Positions 24,883 to 33,184 of a DNA stretch of 64,000 bases are shown one piece after another; position 1 is the stretch's first letter, and each line of letters begins with the position of its first letter. Below the pieces are notes generated by a model. It did no database searches, was not told the DNA's origin, and worked only from the letters and a program-made list of their open reading frames with translations. The DNA comes from Streptomyces sp. NA04227 (GTDB lineage: Bacteria > Actinomycetota > Actinomycetes > Streptomycetales > Streptomycetaceae). The position numbers and the translations under genes are program-made. Where the stretch lies: the NCBI RefSeq assembly GCF_013364195.1, contig NZ_CP054918.1:7739001-7803000 (forward strand), read 5' to 3'.

Positions 24883-25661
24883 TTCACGGCTCCTTCACTG
24901 ACCGGCGAGGCGTCCTTGGTGGGGTAGAAGGCATCGGGGAAACCGACCTTGCCGATGGCCGCGGGCAGCTTCGCCACGTCCGTGGGAATCGCGATCAGGT
25001 CTTCCTGGCCACCGGCAAGCAGTGCCTGGACCGCGAGCAGCGTCGCCCGGTGCTGCGCCTCCACCGGCGCGACCGAGGCGAAGAGCTGACGCAGACTGGT
25101 GTCGGAGACCTGGCTGATGTTCTTGGTGTAGGTCTGCGCGGCCACGTCCTCCAACGTGAGGGCGAGCTTGACCACATCCGCAGACGTCTTGATCGACGGC
25201 AGCTGCTTCTTCACCACCGCGTCGTACTTCGGGTCGGGCTTGTTCTGTTCCTTGCCGCCCGCCTTGACGACGGCGGCGTTGAACGCCTTGCCGTGCTCCC
25301 TGTGCTGAGCGGTCGTCTTCTCGATGAACGCGAGCACCGTCTTGTTGCCGCTCTTGATGAACGGCAGCCCGGCAGCGGTCTCGTACACGCCGACCGCCAG
25401 GTTCTCCAGCGAGGCGGCGGTCTGGAGGGCCATGACGTCCTTGCTCGCCGCGACGGCCCGGCTCGTACCCAGCGCGCCGAGGGCCGCGGCGGCACCGGCA
25501 AGAGCGCCGCCACGCCGCCACCAGCCGTGCCCTGAGGGCCGCGAGGTCTCCGTGAAGTCCGCCAGAGCCGAGCGCGTCACACGCAAGGCGTCGGCGTTGA
25601 GGTCCTGCGACTGTTCGGTCAGCTCTGCGAGCAGCCTGCTGTCGATTCGTTCCGTGCCCAC
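24879..25661 (-). CDS. Ferritin-like domain protein (upstream paralogue)
   Basis: 260 aa from GTG 25661, chosen for AAGGAG six bases upstream rather than the ATG at 25682. Same plan as its neighbour: ~50-residue cytoplasmic-looking N-terminus (LLAELTEQSQDLNADALRVT), a basic-flanked hydrophobic segment (WWRRGGALAGAAAALGALG), then four helices with Glu/His pairs (SLENLAVGVYETAA, TTAQHREHGKAF, LEDVAAQTYTKN, APVEAQHRATLL). It probably starts the transcript continuing through the second ferritin-like gene and the cupredoxin. Confidence 0.85.
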   Translation of the reverse strand: MGTERIDSRLLAELTEQSQDLNADALRVTRSALADFTETSRPSGHGWWRRGGALAGAAAALGALGTSRAVAASKDVMALQTAASLENLAVGVYETAAGLPFIKSGNKTVLAFIEKTTAQHREHGKAFNAAVVKAGGKEQNKPDPKYDAVVKKQLPSIKTSADVVKLALTLEDVAAQTYTKNISQVSDTSLRQLFASVAPVEAQHRATLLAVQALLAGGQEDLIAIPTDVAKLPAAIGKVGFPDAFYPTKDASPVSEGAVK

Positions 25662-26011
25662 GTTCCGCTCCTTCCCTCGCACCGGCCGGCACGAGTACTG
25701 ACCGAGCCTTTGCCCTCCTTGTGGGCAGCGCCTACGCAGTGGTCCGCATGGGCGAGCAGCACCACTCCCAGGGGTCAGGAACCGCCACCGGTCATTGCGT
25801 CCACGAGGCGACGAAGCGCTGCGCTTCCCTCAACTGGCCCCAGGTCCTCCTGGCCTTTGTTGCTCGTCCAGAGGAGTGGTCATGGACGGCACACCGCGAT
25901 TCCGCCTTCGGGGCGCGGCACATACAGAGCTGACAGGCCACAGCCTGCGCCGCGGGCCGGTAGCGGGATCCGACCGGCGGTCAGCCAGTCCAAGGGAATC
26001 GGAGTCAAGAG
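25662..26011. other. Intergenic region between the ferritin-like operon and the chaplin gene
   Basis: 350 bp carrying divergent promoters for the ferritin-like operon (leftward) and the chaplin gene (rightward). I see no convincing dyad, repeat or SigK-type hexamers. Short open frames here have no recognisable coding character. Confidence 0.4.
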
Positions 26012-26305
26012 ATGTTTCGTGTGATCAAGAGCGCGGGCCTTGTCGTCGCAGCGAGCGCGGCACTGATCGGCGGCGCCGCCTCGGCCGCCTCCGCGAATGC
26101 TGATGCCGAGGGCTACGCGTCGCACTCGCCGGGCGTGCTGTCCGGCAATGTCGTCCAGGTCCCGATCCATGTCCCGATCAACGTCTGCGGCAACAGCGTC
26201 AACATCGTCGGTGCGCTCAACCCGACGTTCGGCAACGTCTGCGTCAACGGCGACGGTCACGACAAGCACGACAACGGCCACCTGGGCAAGGACTACCGCG
26301 GCTGA
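26012..26305 (+). CDS. Short chaplin (hydrophobic aerial-hyphae surface protein)
   Basis: 97 aa, ATG 26012 with GGAG upstream. Signal peptide (VIKSAGLVVAASAALIGGAASAASA) then one chaplin domain: SPGVLSGNVVQVPIHVPINV, CGNSVNIVGALNPTFGNVCVN, with the two conserved Cys. Short chaplins (ChpD-H type) are secreted and assemble into amyloid fibrils that lower surface tension on aerial hyphae and spores. After the domain there is an unusual polar tail rich in His, Asp and Gly (GDGHDKHDNGHLGKDYRG) that typical chaplins lack. A strong terminator follows the gene. Confidence 0.92.
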   Translation: MFRVIKSAGLVVAASAALIGGAASAASANADAEGYASHSPGVLSGNVVQVPIHVPINVCGNSVNIVGALNPTFGNVCVNGDGHDKHDNGHLGKDYRG

Positions 26306-26325
26306 CGCGGCACCTCCGTTGTGAG

Positions 26326-26363
26326 CCTGGGCTGGTACCCGTAATGCCGGGTACCAGCCCAGG
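26326..26363 (+). terminator. Strong intrinsic terminator after the chaplin gene
   Basis: Perfect 15-bp arms (26326-26340, 26349-26363) with an 8-nt loop, followed by TTTCTGTT. It lies 20 bp past the chaplin stop. Confidence 0.88.
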
Positions 26364-26509
26364 TTTCTGTTATCCGGTAACCGCCGCCCCGTGCGCGGCC
26401 GATGCCGCCGTATAGCCGCACTCGATGTGCCGGGGAGGACGGATGGCTGTCTCTTGTCGTATGGGTGGCGCCCCGGCCGAGCGGGCGCCTCGACTCCTCT
26501 GGAGACTTC

Positions 26510-27352
26510 ATGCGCAAGGCAGTCCTCGCGGTGGCGGTCACCGCTGCCCTGTCCACCGCCACACCCGCGCTGGCCGCAGGCCCCGACCACAGTGACGGCC
26601 ACAAGGTTCTGAAGGTGACCGGGCTGACCGGCGACCAGCGCCTGGTGCAGTTCCGCGCCGACGGACGCGGCTCGGTCACCTCGATCGGAACAGTGGACGG
26701 CCTGAAGGGCGACACAAAGCTGGTCGGTATCGACTACCGCGTCCAGAACGGTCGGCTCTACGGGGTCGGCGACGCGGGCGGCGTCTACACACTGAGTACC
26801 GGCAACGCCGAGGCGACGAAGGTCTCGCAACTGAGTGTCGCCCTTGAGGGCACCGCCTTCGGCGTGGACTTCAACCCGGCCGCCGACCGGCTGCGGATCA
26901 TCAGCGACACCGGACAGAACCTGCGCCACAACGTCGGCGCCGCCACCGACGGCACCGTCACCGACGGCGTGCTCACCAATCCGACCATGCCGCCGTCCAC
27001 GGCCCTCGGGGTGACCGGCGCCGCCTACACCAACAACGACCTCGACGCGGCCACAGCCACGAGTCTGTTCGACATCGACACCGCCAACGACCGTGTCTCA
27101 CTGCAGTCCCCCGCCAACGCCGGCACCCTCGCCCCCACCGGAAACCTCGGGGTCGACGCCGGCCCCAGTGCGGGCTTCGACATCTACTTCTCACCCAAGG
27201 ACGGCAGCAACCGAGGCTTCGCCGCCCTCTCCACCAACGACTCCTACCGCTTCTACGAGGTCAACCCGCTCACCGGGGCAGCCACCGACGTCGGCGCCTT
27301 CCCCTCCGACCACCAGGTCTTCGACGTCGCCCTCCCTCTCGACCAGGATTAA
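26510..27352 (+). CDS. Secreted DUF4394 protein
   Basis: 280 aa from ATG 26510 with GGAG at 26501; a start at 26402 would bury the signal peptide. Clean Sec signal (MRKAVLAVAVTAALSTATPALA) then a DUF4394 domain with several beta-propeller-like blades (GIDYRVQNGRLYGVGDAGGVY, FGVDFNPAADRLRIISDTGQN, GAAYTNNDLDAATATSLFDID). The function of DUF4394 is unknown; it is often found beside ECF sigma factors, as here, where sigK begins 224 bp downstream. It is a candidate SigK-regulated secreted protein, although no SigK hexamers are visible in its own upstream region. Confidence 0.85.
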   Translation: MRKAVLAVAVTAALSTATPALAAGPDHSDGHKVLKVTGLTGDQRLVQFRADGRGSVTSIGTVDGLKGDTKLVGIDYRVQNGRLYGVGDAGGVYTLSTGNAEATKVSQLSVALEGTAFGVDFNPAADRLRIISDTGQNLRHNVGAATDGTVTDGVLTNPTMPPSTALGVTGAAYTNNDLDAATATSLFDIDTANDRVSLQSPANAGTLAPTGNLGVDAGPSAGFDIYFSPKDGSNRGFAALSTNDSYRFYEVNPLTGAATDVGAFPSDHQVFDVALPLDQD

Positions 27353-27576
27353 GAGGCAGTCCTCCGCGTCGGCGCCGGGCGGGCCGCAGTGGCTCGCCCA
27401 GCGATGTCCTTGCCGTCTCCTCACCCCCGGAGGACACGGCCTGAGCCCCCGGTAGAGCCATCTGACCGGGGGCTCGGTGCTGGTGCGGCTCGAACGCATC
27501 CCGAAGCGGACCAATCCGTGAGGCCGACGGCTCCGAACATCCCATGGAGTCGTCGATCGTCCTGGAGGATCAGAGG

Positions 27577-28161
27577 GTGAAAGAAGCTGTCCGACTGCGC
27601 GGGGCTCCCGAACCCGGGCCGGATCTGCAGGAGCTGATGCACCGCGTCGCGGGCGGAGACCACGATGCCTTCGCGTCGCTGTACGACGCGGTGAGCGGAC
27701 CGGTCCTCGGCCTCGTGCGCAGTGTGCTGCGCGACCCCGCGCAGTCCGAGGAAGTCGCCCAGGAGGTGCTGGTGGAGGTGTGGCGTACCGCTGCCCGGTA
27801 CCGGGCGGAGAAGGGCGGTGTCATGACCTGGGTCCTGACTCTCGGCCACCGTCGCGCCGTCGACCGGGTGCGCGCCGCCCAGGCAGCCACGGACCGGGAG
27901 CAGCGTGCCGCTCTCCTGGAACGGATGCCTGCTTTCGACGACGTCGTGGAGCAGGTCGAGGCACGACTGGACCGTGAGCAGGTGCGCCGCTGTGTCCGCA
28001 CGCTGACAGAGATTCAGCGCGAGTCGGTGACGCTCGCCTATTACCGGGGATTGACGTACCGGGAGGTCGCCGAACTCCTGTCGGTGCCGCTGGGCACCGT
28101 GAAGACTCGCCTGCGCGACGGGCTCATCCGGCTGCGCGACTGCCTGGGGGTGACGGCATGA
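27577..28161 (+). CDS. sigK: ECF RNA polymerase sigma factor SigK
   Basis: 194 aa from GTG 27577, preceded by GGAGG at 27564-27568; an ATG at 27544 would add 11 residues without a site. Region 2 (~15-85): DAFASLYDAVSGPVLGLVRS, ...EEVAQEVLVEVWRTAARY; region 4 (~130-190): LTEIQRESVTLAYYRGLTYR, EVAELLSVPLGTVKTRLRDG. Length and sequence match the SigK branch of ECF factors. The stop codon overlaps the start of the anti-sigma gene (ATGA), the normal sigK-rskA arrangement. It probably drives the convergent FAD/DUF1365/methyltransferase operon, whose promoter carries SigK-type hexamers. Confidence 0.93.
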   Translation: MKEAVRLRGAPEPGPDLQELMHRVAGGDHDAFASLYDAVSGPVLGLVRSVLRDPAQSEEVAQEVLVEVWRTAARYRAEKGGVMTWVLTLGHRRAVDRVRAAQAATDREQRAALLERMPAFDDVVEQVEARLDREQVRRCVRTLTEIQRESVTLAYYRGLTYREVAELLSVPLGTVKTRLRDGLIRLRDCLGVTA

Positions 28162-28910
28162 GTACTGCCGATCTGCACACGCTCACCGGCGCCTACGCGC
28201 TGCACGCGCTGGACGATGACGAATACGCGGCTTTCGAACGGCACCTCGCCGACTGCGAGGCGTGTGCTCAAGAGGTGCGCGAACTGCGCGCCACCGCTGG
28301 GCGTCTCGGGATGGCAGTGTCCCTTGTGCCTCCGCCTGCCATGCGGGAGCGAGTTCTGGACGCCGCGACCAAGGTCCGCCAGGCTCCGCCGGTCACCGTC
28401 GGCGTGCAGCCGTCGGCGCTCCGTGTGGCACGCGGGCAGCGGCTGCTGCGGTACGCCCTGGCTGCCTCTCTTGCCGCCGCGGCGAGCCTGGGCGGGGTGG
28501 CGGTGTGGCAGTACGACAGGGCGGAAGAGGCCCAGAACGAGTCCGCCAGAGCGCGGGACGACGCCCAGTCCGTCGCCGCGGTACTCGGCGCACCGGATGC
28601 CACCGCCCGGTCCGCACGCCTGGCAGGCGGCGCCGGTGTCACCGTGGTGGTGTCGCGTGAGCGGGACAGGGCGGTGTTCGCGGCCGACGGGCTGCCGCGC
28701 CCGGAAGGCGGACGGGTCTACCAGTTGTGGTTCGACGACGGCGGTCGGATGCGCCCTGCCGGACTGCTCGACGCGAACGGCAACGCGCGTCCTGTGCTGA
28801 TGGATGGCCGTATCGGCAGCGCGACGGGTATGGGGATCACCGTCGAACCGGCCGGAGGGTCACCGCAGCCGACCTCCCGCCCGGTGGCAGTGATGCAGTT
28901 GCCTGCCTGA
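28158..28910 (+). CDS. rskA: Anti-sigma-K factor RskA
   Basis: 250 aa, ATG overlapping the sigK stop. The N-terminal anti-sigma domain has the zinc-binding-like HLADCEAC motif (H-x3-C-x2-C) and the ALHALDDDEYAAFERHL helix; one membrane helix lies at ~95-113 (YALAASLAAAASLGGVAVW). The extracytoplasmic half is the RskA C-terminal domain (VYQLWFDDGGRMRPAGLL). RskA holds SigK at the membrane until regulated proteolysis (Rip1-type) releases it; in mycobacteria, redox state of SigK also matters. Confidence 0.93.
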   Translation: MSTADLHTLTGAYALHALDDDEYAAFERHLADCEACAQEVRELRATAGRLGMAVSLVPPPAMRERVLDAATKVRQAPPVTVGVQPSALRVARGQRLLRYALAASLAAAASLGGVAVWQYDRAEEAQNESARARDDAQSVAAVLGAPDATARSARLAGGAGVTVVVSRERDRAVFAADGLPRPEGGRVYQLWFDDGGRMRPAGLLDANGNARPVLMDGRIGSATGMGITVEPAGGSPQPTSRPVAVMQLPA

Positions 28911-28921
28911 AACCGTGGGTG

Positions 28922-28950
28922 GCCGCGCCGCGGGTCATCCGCGGCGCGGC
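28922..28950. terminator. Bidirectional hairpin between rskA and the DUF1295 gene
   Basis: Perfect 12-bp arms (28922-28933, 28939-28950) with a 5-nt loop, lying between convergent genes and covering the DUF1295 stop codon. Confidence 0.75.
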
Positions 28951-29738
28951 GGGCGGGGAAAGAAGCCGCTGGTACGCGCCGCGTAGGCGGCGTAGCCGGG
29001 CCGGTCGGCCATGTGCTCCTCCAGGAGGCGCTTTCCGCTGCCGGCCGTCAGCAAGTACGTCATCACGAGAGGGGAGACGGCCACGGCGGCGGCGACCACG
29101 GGTTCCTGCCCGAGGAACAGGAACAGTCCCCACCACACGCAGAAATCGCCGAAGTAGTTGGGGTGACGGGTCCATTTCCACAGGCCTCGGTCCATGATCC
29201 GCCCGCGGTTCTTCGGGTCAGCCCGGAAACGCGCGAGCTGGTGGTCGCCGCCGGCCTCGAAGCACAGTCCCACCGCCCACAGCGCGGTCCCGGCGGCAGC
29301 CCACGGTCCGGGTCCGTCCGGCAGATACATGGCGGCCTGCACCGGCAGCGAGACGAGCCAAACCAGAGCGCCCTGGAGCAGGTAGACCATGCGCAACGCA
29401 TAGGCGCTCCGGCTGCCGGGCGCCTTGGCGAGCAGCCGCTCGTACCGTGGGTCCTCGCCGTGCCCCCGGCCCCGGCGGGCGATGTGCGCGGCAAGACGAA
29501 GGCCCCACACCGCCGTCAGCGCGGTGACCAGGAAACGGCCGGCCGGGTCGCCCGTGCCCGCCGCGCACGCGCAGGAGACGACGGCCACGGCGGTGAAGCC
29601 CACGCCCCACGCCACGTCGGCCAGTCGATGGGTTCCCTGTCGCACGGCCACCGCGAAGGTCACGAGCATCACGGTCAGTGCCGCCCCGGCCGACGGCGCC
29701 AGCCCCAGGGCGAACTGTTCCCATGGATAGTCGTTCAT
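28935..29738 (-). CDS. DUF1295 membrane protein (steroid 5-alpha-reductase-like fold)
   Basis: 267 aa, ATG overlapping the upstream methyltransferase stop (ATGA). Six to seven membrane helices and the C-terminal DUF1295 signature GLWKWTRHPNYFGDFCVWWG, shared with isoprenylcysteine methyltransferases and sterol reductases, which place a nucleotide cofactor at the membrane. It corresponds in position and family to M. tuberculosis Rv0446c in the sigK locus. It may reduce or further modify the lipid made by the two upstream methyltransferases. Confidence 0.88.
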   Translation of the reverse strand: MNDYPWEQFALGLAPSAGAALTVMLVTFAVAVRQGTHRLADVAWGVGFTAVAVVSCACAAGTGDPAGRFLVTALTAVWGLRLAAHIARRGRGHGEDPRYERLLAKAPGSRSAYALRMVYLLQGALVWLVSLPVQAAMYLPDGPGPWAAAGTALWAVGLCFEAGGDHQLARFRADPKNRGRIMDRGLWKWTRHPNYFGDFCVWWGLFLFLGQEPVVAAAVAVSPLVMTYLLTAGSGKRLLEEHMADRPGYAAYAARTSGFFPRPPRRG

Positions 29739-31081
29739 GACGCGCTCCCGTGCCCGGCGTCAGGATCGAGCGGGCCACGGTCCTCGTACCATGCGCGGCA
29801 AGTTGGGGGCATTCCACTGCCGCCGTCCTGTTCGCGTCGCACCGCGAGGATCTGGTCGACGCCCATCCGGCCCTCTTCGAAGGCCAGTGCGCCTCCGGCG
29901 AGGTACAACTGCCAGACACGGGTCGTCTCCTCCCCGACAAGATCTGCGAACCGCGCCCGCCGGGACTCAAGGGTGCGTCGCCATTCCTCGACGGTGCGGA
30001 CATAGTGCTCGCGCAGCGACTGGACCGCGCACACCTCGAGACCGGCGTCCTCCAGCAGGCAGACCGTCCTGCCCAACGGCCGCATGTGCATGTCCGGTGC
30101 GATGTACCTCTCGATGAACGCGCCCCCGCCCGGGGCCGATGCGCCGCGGGACATCTGCTGCACCAAAACCCTCCCGCCGGGCCGCACCCGCTCGTACAGA
30201 GCCCTGGCGAAGGCGGGATAGCGCGCGTCGCCGACGTGTTCACCCATCTCGATACTCGCGACGGCGTCGTACTGTCCGGGCCGGATGTCCCGGTAGTCGT
30301 GGCACTCCACCTCCACATGACCGGTCAGGCCCTGAGCCCGCACCCGGTCTTCGAGGTGGGCGGCCTGCTGCGCGGACAGCGTGACCGCGGTGACGCGTAC
30401 ACCGTGACGACCGGCGGCGTGCAGGGCGAGCGCACCCCAGCCGCAGCCGATGTCCAGAAGGCGGCTGCCAGGGCCCAACGCCAGTTTGCGGCAGATGAGT
30501 TCGAGCTTGTCGTGCTGTGCGTCGACCCCGGTGTACCCGGCGCGTTCGCTGGTCCAGTAGCCGCAGGAGTACGCCATGGTCTCGTCGAGCAGCAGTTGGT
30601 AGAACGCGTTGGACAGGTCGTAGTGATGACCGATCGCGGCACGGTCCCTGGCTCTGCTGTGCAGGGGGCCCTTGAGCCGGGCACGTGAGCCGGGTGCGGC
30701 GGGAGACAAGCCCGCCGCACCCATCCCGACCAGCACCGGCAGCACGCGTGCCAGCGCGGCGGGCGACGGCCCCCTGCGGTTCGGCTCCCTCCGGTGCACC
30801 GCCCGGCGTACGAGCCGCAGCGCCTCCTTCAGGTCCCCCTCCACGTCGATCTCGCCGCTGATGTAGCCCTCGGCGAGGCCGAGTTCGCCGGGCTGCCACA
30901 GCAGTCTGCGCAGGGCGAGACGGCTGCGGATGTACAGGACCGGACTTTCCGGGGGCCCGTACCGGCTGTCGTCCCAGGCCTTCAGCTGTACGGGCAGCGG
31001 CTCGCCGAGGAGGTGCTCGGCGAGCAGGGCGAGGCGTGCCGCCGTGGTCGTCGCGGTCGGTGCGGTGCGGGTGACGGTCAT
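29735..31081 (-). CDS. Cyclopropane-fatty-acyl-phospholipid synthase-family methyltransferase (divergent paralogue)
   Basis: 448 aa, ATG 31081 overlapping the upstream stop (ATGA). N-terminal CFA lipid-binding domain (~1-140), then the SAM-binding domain: HHYDLSNAFYQLLLDETMAY, LDIGCGWGALALHAAG and MGEHVG. Unlike its neighbour, the usual YIFPGG active-site loop reads YIAPDMHM, so the chemistry may be methylation/methylenation rather than cyclopropanation. The family also includes UfaA1 (Rv0447c) of the mycobacterial sigK locus, which acts on membrane lipid acyl chains. Substrate: probably an unsaturated acyl chain of a phospholipid. Confidence 0.9.
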   Translation of the reverse strand: MTVTRTAPTATTTAARLALLAEHLLGEPLPVQLKAWDDSRYGPPESPVLYIRSRLALRRLLWQPGELGLAEGYISGEIDVEGDLKEALRLVRRAVHRREPNRRGPSPAALARVLPVLVGMGAAGLSPAAPGSRARLKGPLHSRARDRAAIGHHYDLSNAFYQLLLDETMAYSCGYWTSERAGYTGVDAQHDKLELICRKLALGPGSRLLDIGCGWGALALHAAGRHGVRVTAVTLSAQQAAHLEDRVRAQGLTGHVEVECHDYRDIRPGQYDAVASIEMGEHVGDARYPAFARALYERVRPGGRVLVQQMSRGASAPGGGAFIERYIAPDMHMRPLGRTVCLLEDAGLEVCAVQSLREHYVRTVEEWRRTLESRRARFADLVGEETTRVWQLYLAGGALAFEEGRMGVDQILAVRREQDGGSGMPPTCRAWYEDRGPLDPDAGHGSAS

Positions 31082-32345
31082 CGGCGCGCTCCTGACTTGG
31101 TGAGGAGGAGTTGTTGCACGTCGAGGTATCCGGACCGGAATCCGGCTTCGCAGTAGGCGAGGTAGAAGGTCCACATCCGGGAGAAGGAGTCGTCGAAGCC
31201 GAGCGTGTGCACCTGCTCGCGGTGTCCGGTGAAGCGTTCGCGCCACAGGCGCAGGGTTTCGGCGTAGTGCGGCCCGTACCGGTCGCGGTGGCTCAGGCGC
31301 AGCGCGGTGTGCCGCTCGGTGATGTCCCGGACCGCCCGGACGGAGGGGATGAGACCACCGGGGAAGATGTACTTCTGGATCCAGGTGTGGGTGCGCCGGG
31401 TGGCACGAAGCCGGTCGTGCGGCATGGTGATCGTCTGCAGCGCGGCCCGGCCGCCGGGGGCCAGCCGCTGGTCGACGACGGTGAAGTAGCGTGGCCAGAA
31501 CTCTTCGCCGACTGCCTCGATCATTTCCACACTCAGGACGGCGTCGTAGCGGCCGGTGGCTTCCCGGTAGTCGCACAGTTGGACGTCGACCAATGAGGAA
31601 ACGCCGGATGAGGCTGCCCGTCGGCGGGCCACGGAGCGCTGTTCGGTGGACAGGGTCAGGGTGGTGACGTGCGCGCCGCGCCGAGCGGCACGCAGGGCGA
31701 GCTCGCCCCATCCGGTGCCGATCTCCAGGACCCGTGTTCCCGAACCGACCTCGGCGAGATCGAGCAGCAGGTCGATCTTGTGCCGCTGAGCGGCGGCGAG
31801 GTCGGGCCAACTGGCAGGCAGTGAGGGGAACACCGCGCTGGAGTAGGTGAGGGTCTCGTCCAGGAACAGGGCGAACAGGTCGTTCGACAGGTCGTAGTGG
31901 TGGCTGATGTTGGCGCGGGCAGCCGTCGGCGTATTGCGGCTCTGCGACGGGTGCCGGGGTGCCCACAGGCCCCGCAACCGTTGCAGAGAAGGCGGGACGA
32001 GAGTCGTCGCGTGGTCGGCGAGCACAGCGAGTACTGCGGGGAGGTCGGGGGCGTCCCAGTCCCGGGCCAGGTAGGACTCGCCGAAGCCGATCAGACCCTC
32101 TGCGCCGATGCGGCGGTACAGATCGTCCGGACGGTGCAGGCGCAGCTCGGGGCCCCCGAGCCCGAACTCCGGTTCCCCGGCCGGGCGTACGGTCAGCGGC
32201 AACCGTTCCAGCGCGCGCCCCACGACGGCCCGGGCGAGCGCGGTGCGCGGTGCCGAAGCGGCCGGGAGCGGAGGTGTTCCCGGCCCTTCGCCCGTCGCGT
32301 ACCGGGGGCGGGCCGACGAGGGGCGAGGGGGACGTACGAGCTCAT
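31078..32345 (-). CDS. Cyclopropane-fatty-acyl-phospholipid synthase-family methyltransferase (N-terminus unresolved)
   Basis: Canonical CFA features: HHYDLSNDLFALFLDETLTY, SAM site LEIGTGWGELALRAA, MIEAVGE and the loop YIFPGGLIPS. The coding frame is certain up to about 32,222 and homologous-looking sequence (PRTALARAVVGRALERL) continues upstream, but that frame has no ATG/GTG/TTG until it runs into DUF1365. An ATG at 32345 overlaps the DUF1365 stop exactly as every other junction in this operon does, but it is out of frame by one base; one more G in the G-run 32327-32331 would restore it. I therefore give 32345 as the probable original start; the longest safe in-frame start is GTG 32223. 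Confidence 0.75.
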
Positions 32346-33184
32346 CGCATTCCTTTCTGCGGCCGGTGCGCGGGGCGCTCGCGGACCGGCAGACCGCGCA
32401 GATACAGCCTGATGCCGTGCACACGGATCGCCGCGGCAACGGCCAGGGTGGACAGAGGGTGCCGGACAGCCAGGCGCAGCAGGGCGGCCGGGGTGACCGC
32501 TCGCCGCTCGCCCCACACCCGGGCAATGAACGGAACGCCTCCCGCGCGCTCCAGACGGACCGTCAGGTCGAGGCGCTCGCCCGGCTCCGGCAGCCGCATC
32601 CGGTACGACCCGTCGACCGGGAAGAACGGCGAGACGTAGAACTCCTTGCGCGCGTGGGCCGTACCGTCCGGGCCGGGCCGCAGGAGATAGCAGTGCCGCT
32701 GTCCGTAGGTGTTGTGGACCTCCGCCACCACACAGCGCAGTGTTCCGTCGGGCGCGTGGCACCAGTAGACGGTCAGCGGGTTGAAGACGAAGCCGAGCAC
32801 CCGGGCGTGAGCGAGCATCAGGACGCGTCCACCCGCGAGGTCCACGCCGCGGGCGGCCAGGAACGCTTCAAGGCCCGCGCGCAGCGAGGTCGTGCCGGGC
32901 CCGAAGTGATCGCGGGCGTCGAACCGGGCGAGCGCGCCGAGCGGCCAACGCGGCCGGGGCGGCCGGTCGGCGTCGATCAGCCACAGATATGTGCGGTGCC
33001 GCATGCGGTGTCGCACGGGCAGGGTGCGCACATGGGTGACCACGCAAGAGTACAGCGCGGGTACGACCGTCCGGTCCGTCTCCGGTCCGGGTGCCGCTGA
33101 GCCTGCGGCGCGCGGGCCGGCACGCGGACCGGTACGCGCAGTACGGCGGGGCCCGTGGCTCCGGGCGAAGATGCCGGTCACCAC
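32342..33184 (-). CDS. DUF1365 family protein
   Basis: 280 aa; GTG at 33184 (or 33181, giving a GTGA overlap with the FAD enzyme stop). After a ~38-residue Arg/Pro-rich N-terminus come the DUF1365 motifs VVPALYSCVVTHVRTLPVRH, RTYLWLIDAD, LGFVFNPLTVYWCH, AEVHNTYGQRHCYLL and KEFYVSPFFPVDGSYRMR. The biochemical function is unknown, but DUF1365 is nearly always found between an FAD oxidoreductase and a cyclopropane synthase, including Rv0448c in the mycobacterial sigK locus and ChrR-linked singlet-oxygen loci, so it likely takes part in fatty-acyl modification. Confidence 0.88.
   Translation of the reverse strand: MVTGIFARSHGPRRTARTGPRAGPRAAGSAAPGPETDRTVVPALYSCVVTHVRTLPVRHRMRHRTYLWLIDADRPPRPRWPLGALARFDARDHFGPGTTSLRAGLEAFLAARGVDLAGGRVLMLAHARVLGFVFNPLTVYWCHAPDGTLRCVVAEVHNTYGQRHCYLLRPGPDGTAHARKEFYVSPFFPVDGSYRMRLPEPGERLDLTVRLERAGGVPFIARVWGERRAVTPAALLRLAVRHPLSTLAVAAAIRVHGIRLYLRGLPVRERPAHRPQKGMR

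Noticed and set aside
27460..27500. CCATCT as a SigK -35 element before sigK
   Set aside because: No CGAAT-type -10 at 15-17 bp; the sole nearby CGAAC is too far away.
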